NCBI GenBank assembly: GCA_019635015.1
Contig: JAHCAG010000003.1
Coordinates: 1 to 64,000 of the forward strand
From: Burkholderiales bacterium
Lineage (GTDB): Bacteria; Pseudomonadota; Gammaproteobacteria; Burkholderiales; SG8-41
Reading direction: 5' to 3'
Length of the DNA stretch: 64,000 nt
A model generated the notes under the pieces. It was not told where the DNA came from and ran no database searches. It saw only the letters and a program-made list of their open reading frames with translations. A program made the translations under genes and the position numbers. This document shows positions 7,185 through 17,140 of this stretch, one piece after another; the stretch's first letter is position 1, and every line of letters begins with the position of its first letter.

Positions 7185-8612
7185 TTACTGCTTCCGGTGC
7201 TCGCCAACCTTGACGATTTTCAGGGTGTTGGTGCCGCCCGCCAGGCCGAAAGGCTCGCCGATGGTCAGCACGATCAGGTCGCCGCGCTGAACGACGCCGC
7301 GCTTGATCAGTTCGTCTTCCGCCATGTGCAGCGCCTTTTCCGGGTTGCGCGCGCCCTTGAAACGCACCGGGTGCACGCCGCGGAACAGCGTGACGCGGCG
7401 GCGGGTCTCGATGACTGAACTCATGGCGTAAATCGGCACCGCGATCGCCATCCGCGACATCAGCAGCGCCGTGCGCCCGCTCTGCGTCAGGGCGGCCACC
7501 GCCTTGATCGGCAGGCCGGCAGCGGTGAACGCGGTCGCCCGGGCGATCGCATTTTCGACGTCTGCATGCCCGGGACCGCCGCGCCGTTCCTGCTGCAGCT
7601 GGTCTTCCTTTTCCACCTCCACGCAGACCCGCACCATGGCGGCAATGGTTTCCGCCGGATATTTGCCGGCAGCGGTTTCCGCAGACGTCATCACGGCATC
7701 TGTGCCGTCAAGCACCGCGTTGGCCACATCCGACACCTCGGCGCGGGTGGGGATCGGGCTCGAGATCATCGACTCCATCATCTGGGTCGCGGTGATCGTC
7801 AGCTTCTGCTTGTCGCGCGCCATGCGGATCATGCGCTTCTGCAGCGCCGGCACTGCAGCATCGCCGACTTCGACGGCCAGGTCGCCGCGGGCGACCATGA
7901 TGGCGTCGGAGGCATCAAGGATCTCCTCCAGCGCGGGAATGGCCTCGGCGCGCTCGATTTTCGAGACGATCAGGCCGTGCCCGCCGGCCTTGACGAACAG
8001 GTCGCGCGCCCAGCGCACGTCTTCGCCGGAGCGCGGAAAGGAGACCGCGAGGAAGTCGGCCTTCAGTTCGGCTGCGAGCCTGATGTCCTGCTTGTCCTTG
8101 TCGGTCAGCGCCGGCGCCGTCAGGCCGCCGCCCTTGCGGTTGATGCCCTTGTTGTTCGACAGGGGCCCGCCCTGTTCGACGACCGTGGTGATTTTCGGTC
8201 CCCGCACATGGGTCACGCCGAGCACGATGCGCCCGTCATCGAGCAGCAGCGTGTCGCCGGGACGCACGTCGTTCGGCAGGTTCTTGTAGTCAAGGCCGAC
8301 AACATGCCGATCACCGAGCTTGCACTCGGCATCCAGCACGAACTTTGCGCCGGGTTCGAGCTGGATTTTCCCGTCCTTGAACCTGCCGACGCGGATCTTC
8401 GGGCCCTGCAGGTCGACCAGCACCCCCACGGCTCGGCCGCATTTACGCGCCAGCTGGCGCACCAGACTGACCCTGGCGCGGTGCTCATCCGGCGTGCCGT
8501 GCGAAAAATTGATGCGGACCACATCAAGTCCGGCTTCGATCATGCGGCCCAGCGTTTTGGCGTCGCTGGAGGCGGGGCCGAGTGTCGCGACAACCTTGGT
8601 TCTGCGGATCAT
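7185..8612 (-). CDS. pyk: Pyruvate kinase
   Basis: A 475-residue pyruvate kinase converting phosphoenolpyruvate and ADP to pyruvate and ATP. The start ATG at 8612 gives the canonical N-terminus M-I-R-R-T-K-V-V-A-T-L-G-P-A-S-S; an open frame extends almost 100 codons upstream but runs into pgk and lacks homology. Active-site motifs are visible: R-I-N-F-S-H-G, L-Q-G-P-K-I-R-V-G, the catalytic lysine in V-S-K-I-E-R-A-E-A, V-A-R-G-D-L-A-V-E, and A-T-Q-M-M-E-S-M-I...P-T-R-A-E. The C-terminal regulatory domain ends with T-N-T-L-K-I-V-K-V. It sits between pgk (43 bases) and fba. Confidence 0.97.
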   Translation of the reverse strand: MIRRTKVVATLGPASSDAKTLGRMIEAGLDVVRINFSHGTPDEHRARVSLVRQLARKCGRAVGVLVDLQGPKIRVGRFKDGKIQLEPGAKFVLDAECKLGDRHVVGLDYKNLPNDVRPGDTLLLDDGRIVLGVTHVRGPKITTVVEQGGPLSNNKGINRKGGGLTAPALTDKDKQDIRLAAELKADFLAVSFPRSGEDVRWARDLFVKAGGHGLIVSKIERAEAIPALEEILDASDAIMVARGDLAVEVGDAAVPALQKRMIRMARDKQKLTITATQMMESMISSPIPTRAEVSDVANAVLDGTDAVMTSAETAAGKYPAETIAAMVRVCVEVEKEDQLQQERRGGPGHADVENAIARATAFTAAGLPIKAVAALTQSGRTALLMSRMAIAVPIYAMSSVIETRRRVTLFRGVHPVRFKGARNPEKALHMAEDELIKRGVVQRGDLIVLTIGEPFGLAGGTNTLKIVKVGEHRKQ

Positions 8613-8655
8613 GCGCTGTCCATCCCTGAATGTTGAGGCTGGCCGCGCGCTCCGG

Positions 8656-9837
8656 TCACGCCGCGCGCTGCTCGAGAACCTCGACCGCCGGCAGTTTCCT
8701 GCCCTCGAGAAATTCGAGGAACGCACCGCCGCCGGTGGAAATATAGGACACTTTATCGGCAATCCCGTACTTCGCCACGGCAGCCAGCGTGTCACCGCCA
8801 CCGGCAATCGAGAACGCCTTCGAGGCGGCAATGGCCTGTGCGATGGCCCTGGTGCCGCCGGCAAACTGGTCGTATTCGAACACCCCGACCGGGCCGTTCC
8901 AGACAATGGTGCCGGCCTTGGTGATCAGGTCGGCAAAAATCTTCGCCGTTTTCGCGCCGACGTCAAGAATCAGGTCATCGGAACGCACTGCCGACGCCTC
9001 TATCGGATTCGCGCGGGCCAGCGCCGACAGTTCGTCGGCGACCACCACGTCCACCGGCAGCGGCACCTGGGCGCCGCGCGATTTCATGATGTCGATGATC
9101 GCCTGCGCTTCGCCGACGAGGTCGGGCTCGGCCAGCGATTTGCCGATGCGCATGCCGGAAGCCAGCATGAAGGTGTTGGCGATGCCGCCGCCGACGATCA
9201 GCTGGTCGACTTTCTGCGCGAGCGATTTCAGTATCGTCAGCTTGGTCGAGACCTTGGAGCCGGCAACGATGGCGAGCAGGGGGCGCGCCGGCTTTTCCAG
9301 CGCCTTGCCCAGCGCGTCGAGTTCCGCCGCCATCAGTGGGCCGGCGCAGGCCACCGGCGCGAATTTGGCAATGCCATGGGTGGTGGCTTCGGCGCGGTGC
9401 GCGGTGCCGAAAGCGTCGTTGACATAGACGTCGCACAGTGCGGCCATTTTTCTGGACAGCAGCTCGTCGTTTTTCTTTTCGCCCTTGTTGACGCGGCAGT
9501 TCTCCAGCAGCACGACTTCGCCGGGTTTGACCGTGAACCCGCCTCCGATCCAGTCCTGCACCAGGCGCACCGGCTGGCCTAGCATTTCCGACAGGCGCTG
9601 CGCGATCGGCGCCAGCGTGTCGCCGGGCTGCAGGGAGCCTTCGGTCGGCCGGCCGAGGTGGGAGGTCACCATCACCGCGGCGCCGGCGGCCACGGCATGC
9701 TTGATGCCCGGGATGGTCGCGCGGATGCGCGTGTCCTCGGTGATGTTGCCGGCGTCGTCCTGGGGTACGTTCAAGTCGGCGCGGATGAACACGCGCTTGC
9801 CGGCGAGCGGAAGATCGGTAAGACGGAGAAACTTCAA
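8656..9837 (-). CDS. pgk: Phosphoglycerate kinase
   Basis: A 393-residue phosphoglycerate kinase interconverting 1,3-bisphosphoglycerate/ADP and 3-phosphoglycerate/ATP. Motifs include [20 protein letters not shown] near 58, the hinge [15 protein letters not shown] and G-G-G-D-T. No ATG is available. I chose TTG at 9837 because an AAGGG ribosome site lies 7 bases upstream; a TTG two codons earlier is only one base from that site. The unusual start may limit its expression relative to gap. Between gap and pgk lies a 91-base inverted repeat that could affect message stability. Confidence 0.95.
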   Translation of the reverse strand: MKFLRLTDLPLAGKRVFIRADLNVPQDDAGNITEDTRIRATIPGIKHAVAAGAAVMVTSHLGRPTEGSLQPGDTLAPIAQRLSEMLGQPVRLVQDWIGGGFTVKPGEVVLLENCRVNKGEKKNDELLSRKMAALCDVYVNDAFGTAHRAEATTHGIAKFAPVACAGPLMAAELDALGKALEKPARPLLAIVAGSKVSTKLTILKSLAQKVDQLIVGGGIANTFMLASGMRIGKSLAEPDLVGEAQAIIDIMKSRGAQVPLPVDVVVADELSALARANPIEASAVRSDDLILDVGAKTAKIFADLITKAGTIVWNGPVGVFEYDQFAGGTRAIAQAIAASKAFSIAGGGDTLAAVAKYGIADKVSYISTGGGAFLEFLEGRKLPAVEVLEQRAA

Positions 9838-9863
9838 GATCAAACCCTTAAGTCAAAATCTAT

Positions 9864-9954
9864 TAGCCACAGAGGTCACAGAGAGCACAGAGGAAACCAG
9901 TACATCACCACTGGGTTTTGCAGGTCTCTGTGCCCTCTGTGATCTCTGTGGCTA
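9864..9954. repeat. Large inverted repeat of CACAGAG units in the gap-pgk gap
   Basis: The left arm (9864-9893) starts TAGCCACAGAGGTCACAGAG. The right arm (9925-9954) ends GATCTCTGTGGCTA. The 30-base arms match at 27 positions and are separated by a 31-base loop, followed by a T-rich stretch on the plus strand. Each arm repeats CACAGAG three times about every 9 bases. It lies inside the glycolytic operon, so it would form a long hairpin in the gap-pgk message. It looks like a dispersed intergenic repeat unit and could act as an RNA stability element. Confidence 0.75.
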
Positions 9955-9967
9955 TGTTTTTTGATTT

Positions 9968-10990
<1,023 letters not shown>

Positions 10991-11002
10991 TTAATGAAAA
11001 AA

Positions 11003-13000
11003 CTACAGCACGCTGCGCACCGCCGCGGCGACGGCGTCGCCGGTGATGCCGAAAAACTTGAACAATTCGCCCGCCGGCGCTGATTCGCCGTAGCGGTCAA
11101 TGCCGATGACCCTGCCCTCAAGCCCGACGTACTTGCGCCAGTAGTCGGTGACCCCGGCCTCGACGGCCACACGCGGCATCCCGCGCGGCAGCACCGACTC
11201 GCGGTACGCCACATCCTGGCGGTCAAAGGCCTGGGTGCAGGGCATCGACACCACGCGCACGGCAATGCCGTCCGCGGCCAGTGCCTGCTGCGCCGCCAGC
11301 GCCAGCGACACTTCGGAACCGGTGGCAATGATCACCGCGCGTGCCGGGCCGTTGGCCTCAGCCAGCACATAACCGCCGCGCGCCACTGCAGCCGCCTGCT
11401 CCGCACTGCGGTTCTGGAAACTGAGGTTCTGGCGCGACAGCAGCAGGCTGGTCGGGCCGTCATTGCGTTCGACCGCCGCCGCCCAGGCCACCGAAGTTTC
11501 GACCGTATCGCAAGGCCGCCACACGTCCATGTTCGGCAGCAGGCGCAGGGTCGCCGCGTGTTCCACCGGCTGGTGGGTCGGGCCATCTTCACCCAGTCCG
11601 ATCGAATCGTGGGTGAACACGCAGACCACGCGCTGCTTCATCAGCGCCGCCATGCGCAGTGCGTTGCGAGCGTAATCCGAGAACACCAGGAAGGTGGCGT
11701 GGTACGGGATCAGGCCGCCATGCAGCGCGATGCCGTTGCAGATTGCGGCCATGCCGAATTCACGCACGCCGAAGTACAGGTAATTGCCGCCTGAAGTCGC
11801 GCTGACACCCTTGGAACCCGACCACAGTGTCAGGTTGGAGCCGGCGAGGTCAGCCGAGCCGCCGATCAGTTCAGGCAGCACCGGTGCATAACCTTCGATC
11901 GCATTCTGCGAGGCCTTGCGGGTGGCAATGGTCTCGGCCTTCTGCACGGTTTGCGCGATAAAGGCATCACGTTTCTGCGCCCAGTCGGCCGGCAGCACGC
12001 CCTCCATGCGGCGTTTGAACTCGGCCGCCAGTTCCGGATGGGCTGAGGCGTAGGCGGTGAAACGCTGGTTCCATTCGGTTTCCAGCGCGGCGCCCTTGTC
12101 ACGCGCATTCCAGTCGGCACGCACCCCTTCCGGAATCTCGAAGGGCGGATGCGGCCAGCCGATGGCTTCGCGGGTGGCGGCGATTTCCTCGGCACCCAGC
12201 GGCGCGCCATGTGCGCCGCCGGTGTTCTGTTTTTTCGGCGCACCCTTGCCGATGACGGTCTTGCAGCAGATCAGCGTCGGGCGCCCGGTTTCCTGCTGCG
12301 CCTGGCGGATGGCGGCGTCAACAGCATCGGCATCATGGCCGTCGACGCCGTAGATGACGTTCCAGCCGTAGGCTGCGAAGCGCTGCGGGACATTGTCCGT
12401 AAACCATTGTTTTATATTGCCTTTTTCGGAATCTATGGAAATCCCGTTGTCGTCATACAAGGCAATCAGCTTGTTCAGCTTCAGGGTCCCGGCCAGCGCA
12501 CAGGCCTCATGCGAAACGCCTTCCATCAGGCAGCCGTCACCGAGAAAAACATAGGTCCGGTGATCAACGATGGCATGGCCATCACGGTTGAAGCTGTCGG
12601 CCAGCACGCGTTCGGCGATGGCCATGCCCACGGCGTTGGCGATGCCCTGGCCCAGCGGACCGGTGGTGGTCTCCACGCCGGGCGTGACACCATGTTCGGG
12701 ATGGCCCGCCGTTTTCGAATGCAGCTGGCGGAATCGTTTCAATTCCTCGACCGGCAGGTCGTAGCCGGTCAGGTGCAGCAGCGCATAAAGCAGCATCGAG
12801 CCATGGCCATTCGACAGCACGAAACGATCGCGGTCCGGCCATTGCGGATTCGCCGGGTTGTGGCGGAGGTTGCGGCGCCACAGCGCCTCGGCGATTTCGG
12901 CCATGCCCATCGGCATGCCGGGATGGCCGGAGTTGGCCTGCTGCACGGCGTCCATGGCCAGCGCGCGCAGCGCATTCGCCAGCTCGGGTCGGGAACTCAT
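11003..13000 (-). CDS. tkt: Transketolase
   Basis: A 665-residue thiamine-diphosphate enzyme transferring two-carbon units between sugar phosphates. The N-terminal [21 protein letters not shown] is diagnostic. The ThDP motif is G-D-G-C-L-M-E-G-V...D-N (about 155-185), with T-T-G-P-L-G-Q-G at about 113-120. The pyrimidine domain has [17 protein letters not shown] chose ATG at 13000, preceded by AGGA at good spacing; a TTG three codons earlier overlaps that site. It is the first gene of the glycolytic operon. Ahead of it is a 93-base gap with a TATAAT-like -10. Confidence 0.97.
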   Translation of the reverse strand: MSSRPELANALRALAMDAVQQANSGHPGMPMGMAEIAEALWRRNLRHNPANPQWPDRDRFVLSNGHGSMLLYALLHLTGYDLPVEELKRFRQLHSKTAGHPEHGVTPGVETTTGPLGQGIANAVGMAIAERVLADSFNRDGHAIVDHRTYVFLGDGCLMEGVSHEACALAGTLKLNKLIALYDDNGISIDSEKGNIKQWFTDNVPQRFAAYGWNVIYGVDGHDADAVDAAIRQAQQETGRPTLICCKTVIGKGAPKKQNTGGAHGAPLGAEEIAATREAIGWPHPPFEIPEGVRADWNARDKGAALETEWNQRFTAYASAHPELAAEFKRRMEGVLPADWAQKRDAFIAQTVQKAETIATRKASQNAIEGYAPVLPELIGGSADLAGSNLTLWSGSKGVSATSGGNYLYFGVREFGMAAICNGIALHGGLIPYHATFLVFSDYARNALRMAALMKQRVVCVFTHDSIGLGEDGPTHQPVEHAATLRLLPNMDVWRPCDTVETSVAWAAAVERNDGPTSLLLSRQNLSFQNRSAEQAAAVARGGYVLAEANGPARAVIIATGSEVSLALAAQQALAADGIAVRVVSMPCTQAFDRQDVAYRESVLPRGMPRVAVEAGVTDYWRKYVGLEGRVIGIDRYGESAPAGELFKFFGITGDAVAAAVRSVL

Positions 13001-13046
13001 GGCTTGCAATCCTGGAGTGGGGAAATGGCGTTGCGGAAAGCCGCAA

Positions 13047-13052
13047 TTATAG
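13047..13052 (-). promoter_or_regulatory. Possible -10 element for the tkt operon
   Basis: The minus strand carries a perfect TATAAT within GCCGCTATAATTGCGGC, a small dyad (GCCGC...GCGGC) about 40 bases before the tkt start. No good -35 hexamer is found 16-18 bases upstream, where the sequence is very GC-rich. The site could be an activator-dependent promoter or chance. The 93-base gap (13001-13093) holds nothing else that I recognise. Confidence 0.3.
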
Positions 13053-13093
13053 CGGCTGCACCGCGGCGGGGGCGAGGGCCCCGGCTGCGGCGC

Positions 13094-14347
13094 CTACTCG
13101 TCGTTCCTGCGCGAGGTCTTGACGCCCAGATGCTTGAGCTTGCGATAGAGGTGCGTGCGTTCGAGGCCCACAACATCCGCGACACGGCTGATGTTGCCGC
13201 CTTCCCGCGCCAGGTGGTATTCGAAATAGATGCGCTCGAAAGCATCACGCGCCTCGCGCAGGGGGGCGTCGAGTTGCAGTGATGCCGAGGCATTGGGAGT
13301 TGCCGCCTGCGGCAGCGCCCGCTGCGTTTCCTCAAGAGTGATCTGTTCGCCGGCGGCGGTATTGGCCAGGGTCTGCACCACGCTGCGCAGCTCGGAAAAA
13401 TTGCCCGGCCAGTCATGGGTGCGCAGGGCGTTGAGCGCGGCGATGCTGAAATGGCGGGGCGGCACCAGTTTCTGCTCGACAAAATCCTTGAGCATCACGC
13501 CGGCAAGCTCCGGAATGTCGTCACGCTGGTCGCGCAGCTGCGGCAGGCGGATCATGGTCGAACCCAGGAGCTGGAATACCCGGTCATCAAACTGGCCCGC
13601 AGCCACCAGTTCAGACAGCGCCCGGCTCGCCGCGCACACCACGCGGGCGTTGTAACGCTCGGCCTGGGACAGCAGCACCAGGAGGCCGCGCTGTTCAAGC
13701 TTGCTGAATTCGGCGACGTCGCGCACGAACAGGGTTCCGCCGCGCGCGGCCTGCAGCAGATCCAGCGGCGCCTCCACGGTCTGCGCGCCGTTATCGACGG
13801 CATGCCACGGCATGTTGGGCGCATGCAGCACGCGGGCGCAGGCCTCGAAAGCACAACCCGGGGCGCCCTGCAGCAGCACCGGGCTGCGGCTGGCGGTGAT
13901 GCGTTCCAGACGCTGCTTGAGCTCCTGCACCACCGGCGTGCGCCCGAGAACCGCGAGGCCGGCCGCCGACGGCAACTGACGCTCGCCGCGGGTGATGGCG
14001 CGACCGACGGTGACCAGCAACTTCTGCAGTGCGATCGGCTTTTCGAGGAAATCGGAAGCGCCGATGCGTGTCGCCTCGACCGCGGTATCGATGGTGCCAT
14101 GTCCGGACATCATCACCACCGGCATCGTCAGCTGGCCGGTCCCCGCCCATTCCTTCAGCAGCGTGATGCCGTCGGTGTCCGGCATCCAGATGTCGAGCAG
14201 AACCAGGTCGGGACGCGTCTGGCTGCGGAAAGCACGGGCCGCGCCTGCGTTTTCGGCGAGCCGGACATCGTAACCCTCGTCGGAAAGGATTTCCGAGAGC
14301 AGCTCGCGGATGCCGATTTCGTCGTCTACTACCAGTATCTGTGGCAT
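13094..14347 (-). CDS. ntrX: NtrX-type response regulator with degenerate AAA+ domain
   Basis: A 417-residue response regulator paired with the NtrY kinase encoded 16 bases upstream. The start at 14347 gives a receiver domain beginning M-P-Q-I-L-V-V-D-D-E, with phosphoacceptor Asp52 (L-L-D-I-W-M-P), then M-M-S-G-H and E-K-P. The central region aligns with sigma-54 activator AAA+ domains (G-G-T-L-F-V-R-D-V-A-E, F-D-D-R-V-F-Q-L-L, W-P-G-N-F-S-E-L). However, the Walker A position reads G-A-P-G-C-A-F-E-A, with no G-K-S/T/E, and the L-F-G-x-x-x-G-A-F-T-G-A segment is absent because the region is shortened. It ends in a Fis-type helix-turn-helix (N-I-S-R-V-A-D-V-V-G-L-E-R-T-H-L-Y-R). It should bind DNA but not hydrolyse ATP or contact sigma-54 in the usual way. 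Confidence 0.88.
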   Translation of the reverse strand: MPQILVVDDEIGIRELLSEILSDEGYDVRLAENAGAARAFRSQTRPDLVLLDIWMPDTDGITLLKEWAGTGQLTMPVVMMSGHGTIDTAVEATRIGASDFLEKPIALQKLLVTVGRAITRGERQLPSAAGLAVLGRTPVVQELKQRLERITASRSPVLLQGAPGCAFEACARVLHAPNMPWHAVDNGAQTVEAPLDLLQAARGGTLFVRDVAEFSKLEQRGLLVLLSQAERYNARVVCAASRALSELVAAGQFDDRVFQLLGSTMIRLPQLRDQRDDIPELAGVMLKDFVEQKLVPPRHFSIAALNALRTHDWPGNFSELRSVVQTLANTAAGEQITLEETQRALPQAATPNASASLQLDAPLREARDAFERIYFEYHLAREGGNISRVADVVGLERTHLYRKLKHLGVKTSRRNDE

Positions 14348-14363
14348 GGTCTGTTTTGCCTGT

Positions 14364-16550
14364 TCACGCTGCGGAACGCTCGCCGGCGCCCTTTGCGGCC
14401 ACCGGCAGCCTGATCGCCACGCGGGCGCCGCGCGGGGCAACGTTGGTGATGGTGACCTCTCCGTGATGTTCATCGACGATCTTGCGCACGATCGACAGGC
14501 CGAGGCCGGTGCCTCGGGGTTTGGTCGTTACATAGGGTTCGAATGCGCGTTTCATCAGATGTTCCGGAAAACCGCTGCCGTTGTCGGTCACCGACAGTTC
14601 GGCGCCGCCGTCCCGGAGTCCGGTGGCAATCTCGATGAACGGTGCCTCCGTTCCGGCCAGGGCATCCTGCGCATTCTGCAGCAGGTTGTGGATGACCTGG
14701 CGGATCTGCGTCGCGTCGCCTTGCACCGGCGGCAGTTCAGCGGCGAGGTTGAGCCGCATGCTGGAACCCAGCGATTCGTAAAGCGTCAGCACTTCGCGAA
14801 CCAAACCGTTGAGATCCAGCGGGCGCAAAGCAGGCTCCGGAGTGCGCGCATACTGGCCGAATGCATCAACCATGCGTTTGAGCGCGGCCACCTGGCTGAC
14901 AATGGTTTGCGTCGAACGCGCAAGGATTTCGGCGTCGGTTGCGCTCAGCTTGGGCGCCAGCTTGAACTGGATGCGTTCGGCCGACAGCTGGATCGGAGTC
15001 AGCGGGTTCTTGATTTCATGCGCCAGGCGGCGCGCCACTTCGGCCCAGGCCGCATCACGCTGCGCCTGCAGCAGGTGGGTGACATCGTCGAAAACCACGA
15101 TCAGTCCGGCATCGCTCCCTTCGCCGAAGCGCGTGCCGCGCAGCAGCAATACCTGCGTGCCATCCTTCAGCTCGCGTTCGACCTGGAGCTGCCATTCCGC
15201 GGTTTCGGTGCGCCCGAAAGCCCCGGCAACGGCATCGGCAAGTGGCGCCAGTGTGGGATCCACGGCATCCCAGTCTTCGATGCCGGCACCGAGCAGGGGG
15301 TCTGATTCGGTGCCGAGAATCTGCGCGGCACTGGGATTCGCCGAACGCAGACGCAAGGCGCCGTCGAAGGTCAATACGCCGGCGGAGAGGTTGGCCAGTA
15401 CGCTTTCGAGATAGGCCTTGGCATGCGCAACCTGGGCCTGGTTGCGCTCCACCCGCGCCTGCGCTTCCGCCAGCTGCAGGGTCATGCTGTTGAACGACTG
15501 CGTCAGTTGCCCGAGCTCGTCGCGGCTCGCGACGGCCGCGCGCCGGCTGAAATCGCCCTGCGCGACCGCACGCGTGCCTTCGACCAGTGCCGACAGCGGG
15601 GCCGACAAGCGGCTCGACAGCAGGAAAGCTATGCCGAGCGAGGACAGCAGTGCGAGAAGCAGCGTCAAGGTCAGGGTAATCGCGTACAACCGCTTCAGTC
15701 CGCGGCGCGACAACTGCAGTTCCTGATATTCCCGGTAACCGGTCTGCACAATTTCCGCATCACGCGCGAGATGGTCCGGGACCTGCTGCAACAGCTGCAG
15801 CACCCGGCTTTCCTCCGTGACCGACATCGGATTGACCGGCACCAGCGCGCGAAGATAAAGCCCGCGCTCGGGGATGGCCTCTATCACGCTGTAGGGCTGC
15901 TGCAGGCGAAGCTGGCGCATTGCCGCCGGCCCCGGCGGCTCGGGCACGATGCCGCTGCGCTCGTTGCCGGAAAATCCGATGACCTTGCCCCGCGCGGTAT
16001 ACAGGGTCGCCTCTTCAACCGCTGCCTGTTCGCGCAGGGTGTTCAGCGCGGTGACATGCTCCGTTTCCGGCCTCGTCGACAACGCGAGCGCCATGACGTC
16101 GGCCTTGGCCGTCAGTTCCTTGAGCCGTCCTTCCAGCGTGCCGCGGCCGAGGTTCAGCCCGCTTTCAAGCGCGCTGTCCAGTCGCACTTCGAACCAGGAC
16201 TCGATGCTCTGCGAAACGAACTGCACGGACACGCCGTAGATCAGCGCGCCGGGCAGCACGGCCATCAGGGCAAACAGCATCACCAGCCGCAAGGTCAGCT
16301 TCGCGCCGAACACGCCGGCCTTGAGCCGCCGGCGCAGGCTGACCAGCTGGTAGGCCACCATGCCGGCAAGCAGCAGCGCGATCACCAGATTGACTCCGAG
16401 CAGCGGCGCGTAATAGGCCGAGAACAGCGCGGTGTTTGCGCTGACCGAAGCCAGCAGGAAGGTGGCGGCCACGCCGAGCCCGACGCACAGCAGCAGCAGG
16501 TAACGCATCACCGCGCCGGAGCGGGGCAGATTTCCGGCAGCGCCTGTCAT
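14364..16550 (-). CDS. ntrY: NtrY-type membrane sensor histidine kinase
   Basis: A 728-residue sensor kinase. The ATG at 16550 overlaps the DUF4390 stop as ATGA. Domains in order: transmembrane segments at about 15-100 and near 280-305 around a periplasmic region, a HAMP domain (R-L-S-A-P-L-S-A-L-V-E-G-T), a PAS domain near 380-470, HisKA with phosphorylated His511 (L-A-H-E-I-K-N-P-L-T-P-I-Q), and HATPase_c with N-L-L-Q-N-A-Q-D-A-L, D-N-G-S-G-F-P and G-T-G-L-G-L-S-I-V. NtrY kinases sense nitrogen status or redox state in other proteobacteria. The location after fmt-rsmB-DUF4390 is typical of betaproteobacteria. It should phosphorylate the adjacent NtrX. Confidence 0.94.
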   Translation of the reverse strand: MTGAAGNLPRSGAVMRYLLLLCVGLGVAATFLLASVSANTALFSAYYAPLLGVNLVIALLLAGMVAYQLVSLRRRLKAGVFGAKLTLRLVMLFALMAVLPGALIYGVSVQFVSQSIESWFEVRLDSALESGLNLGRGTLEGRLKELTAKADVMALALSTRPETEHVTALNTLREQAAVEEATLYTARGKVIGFSGNERSGIVPEPPGPAAMRQLRLQQPYSVIEAIPERGLYLRALVPVNPMSVTEESRVLQLLQQVPDHLARDAEIVQTGYREYQELQLSRRGLKRLYAITLTLTLLLALLSSLGIAFLLSSRLSAPLSALVEGTRAVAQGDFSRRAAVASRDELGQLTQSFNSMTLQLAEAQARVERNQAQVAHAKAYLESVLANLSAGVLTFDGALRLRSANPSAAQILGTESDPLLGAGIEDWDAVDPTLAPLADAVAGAFGRTETAEWQLQVERELKDGTQVLLLRGTRFGEGSDAGLIVVFDDVTHLLQAQRDAAWAEVARRLAHEIKNPLTPIQLSAERIQFKLAPKLSATDAEILARSTQTIVSQVAALKRMVDAFGQYARTPEPALRPLDLNGLVREVLTLYESLGSSMRLNLAAELPPVQGDATQIRQVIHNLLQNAQDALAGTEAPFIEIATGLRDGGAELSVTDNGSGFPEHLMKRAFEPYVTTKPRGTGLGLSIVRKIVDEHHGEVTITNVAPRGARVAIRLPVAAKGAGERSAA

Positions 16551-17140
16551 GGCGTAACCGGCCAGCGGTACCACTCGGAACCGAGGCTCCACTCCCGTGA
16601 ACCCAGCGCATTCAGGTTGAACGGCTTGGGCAGCTGCGAGGTGTCGAGCCGCAGTCGCAGGCCGGCGGTATAGGCGGTGCCCTTGCTGAGCGAGCCGGGC
16701 TCAGGCTCTTCGCGGCGGCGCACCTTGCTCATGACCTGCAGCGCTTCGCGAAGCGTCGGAAAGTTCTGGTAGAACGCGCCGATGCCGATACGGTACTGGC
16801 GCGTCAGCGCGCTGTAGGACAGACGGTACTGCTGTTCCCGCACCAGGGCGCGGTCGTTGAACCAGTACCAGCGCGGCTTCACCAGTTCGAACTCGAGCGT
16901 GAAATACAGCGGAATGCCCTTGTTCAGAGCATCCTCCAGCGGAGCCGACAGGATGACATCGATGTCGGCATCGAGCACGTAATGGTCATCCACGGCGGTG
17001 AACGAGGCACTGCGCACATCGATACCGTGGGGCTGGGCAGCAAACGCCGCCGACGCTGCCAGCAGCAGCGCCAGAAGCAGCGCCAGAAGCAGTGCCCCGA
17101 GGTCAGATCTTTTCCAGAAGTGCGTAAAAGAAACCGTCAT
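16547..17140 (-). CDS. DUF4390 family exported protein
   Basis: About 197 residues, conserved between rsmB and ntrY in betaproteobacteria. The N-terminus has a long Leu/Ala-rich hydrophobic stretch (A-L-L-L-A-L-L-L-A-L-L-L-A-A-S-A-A-F-A-A), a signal peptide ending near residue 35. The mature domain is beta-rich (H-Y-V-L-D-A-D-I-D-V-I-L, I-P-L-Y-F-T-L-E-F-E-L, Y-R-L-S-Y-S-A-L-T-R-Q-Y-R). Function is unknown; the genetic link to NtrYX suggests an envelope role connected with that system. The start is uncertain: ATG 17140 overlaps rsmB by 38 bases, and ATGs at 17149 and 17170 are also in frame. Confidence 0.82.
   Translation of the reverse strand: MTVSFTHFWKRSDLGALLLALLLALLLAASAAFAAQPHGIDVRSASFTAVDDHYVLDADIDVILSAPLEDALNKGIPLYFTLEFELVKPRWYWFNDRALVREQQYRLSYSALTRQYRIGIGAFYQNFPTLREALQVMSKVRRREEPEPGSLSKGTAYTAGLRLRLDTSQLPKPFNLNALGSREWSLGSEWYRWPVTP

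Noticed and set aside
8613..8906. N-terminal extension of pyruvate kinase
   Set aside because: It overlaps the pgk 3' end and has no homology; the conserved N-terminus begins at 8612.
14348..14473. 42-codon N-terminal extension of the NtrX receiver
   Set aside because: It overlaps ntrY and lacks receiver sequence; the domain starts at M-P-Q-I-L-V-V-D-D.
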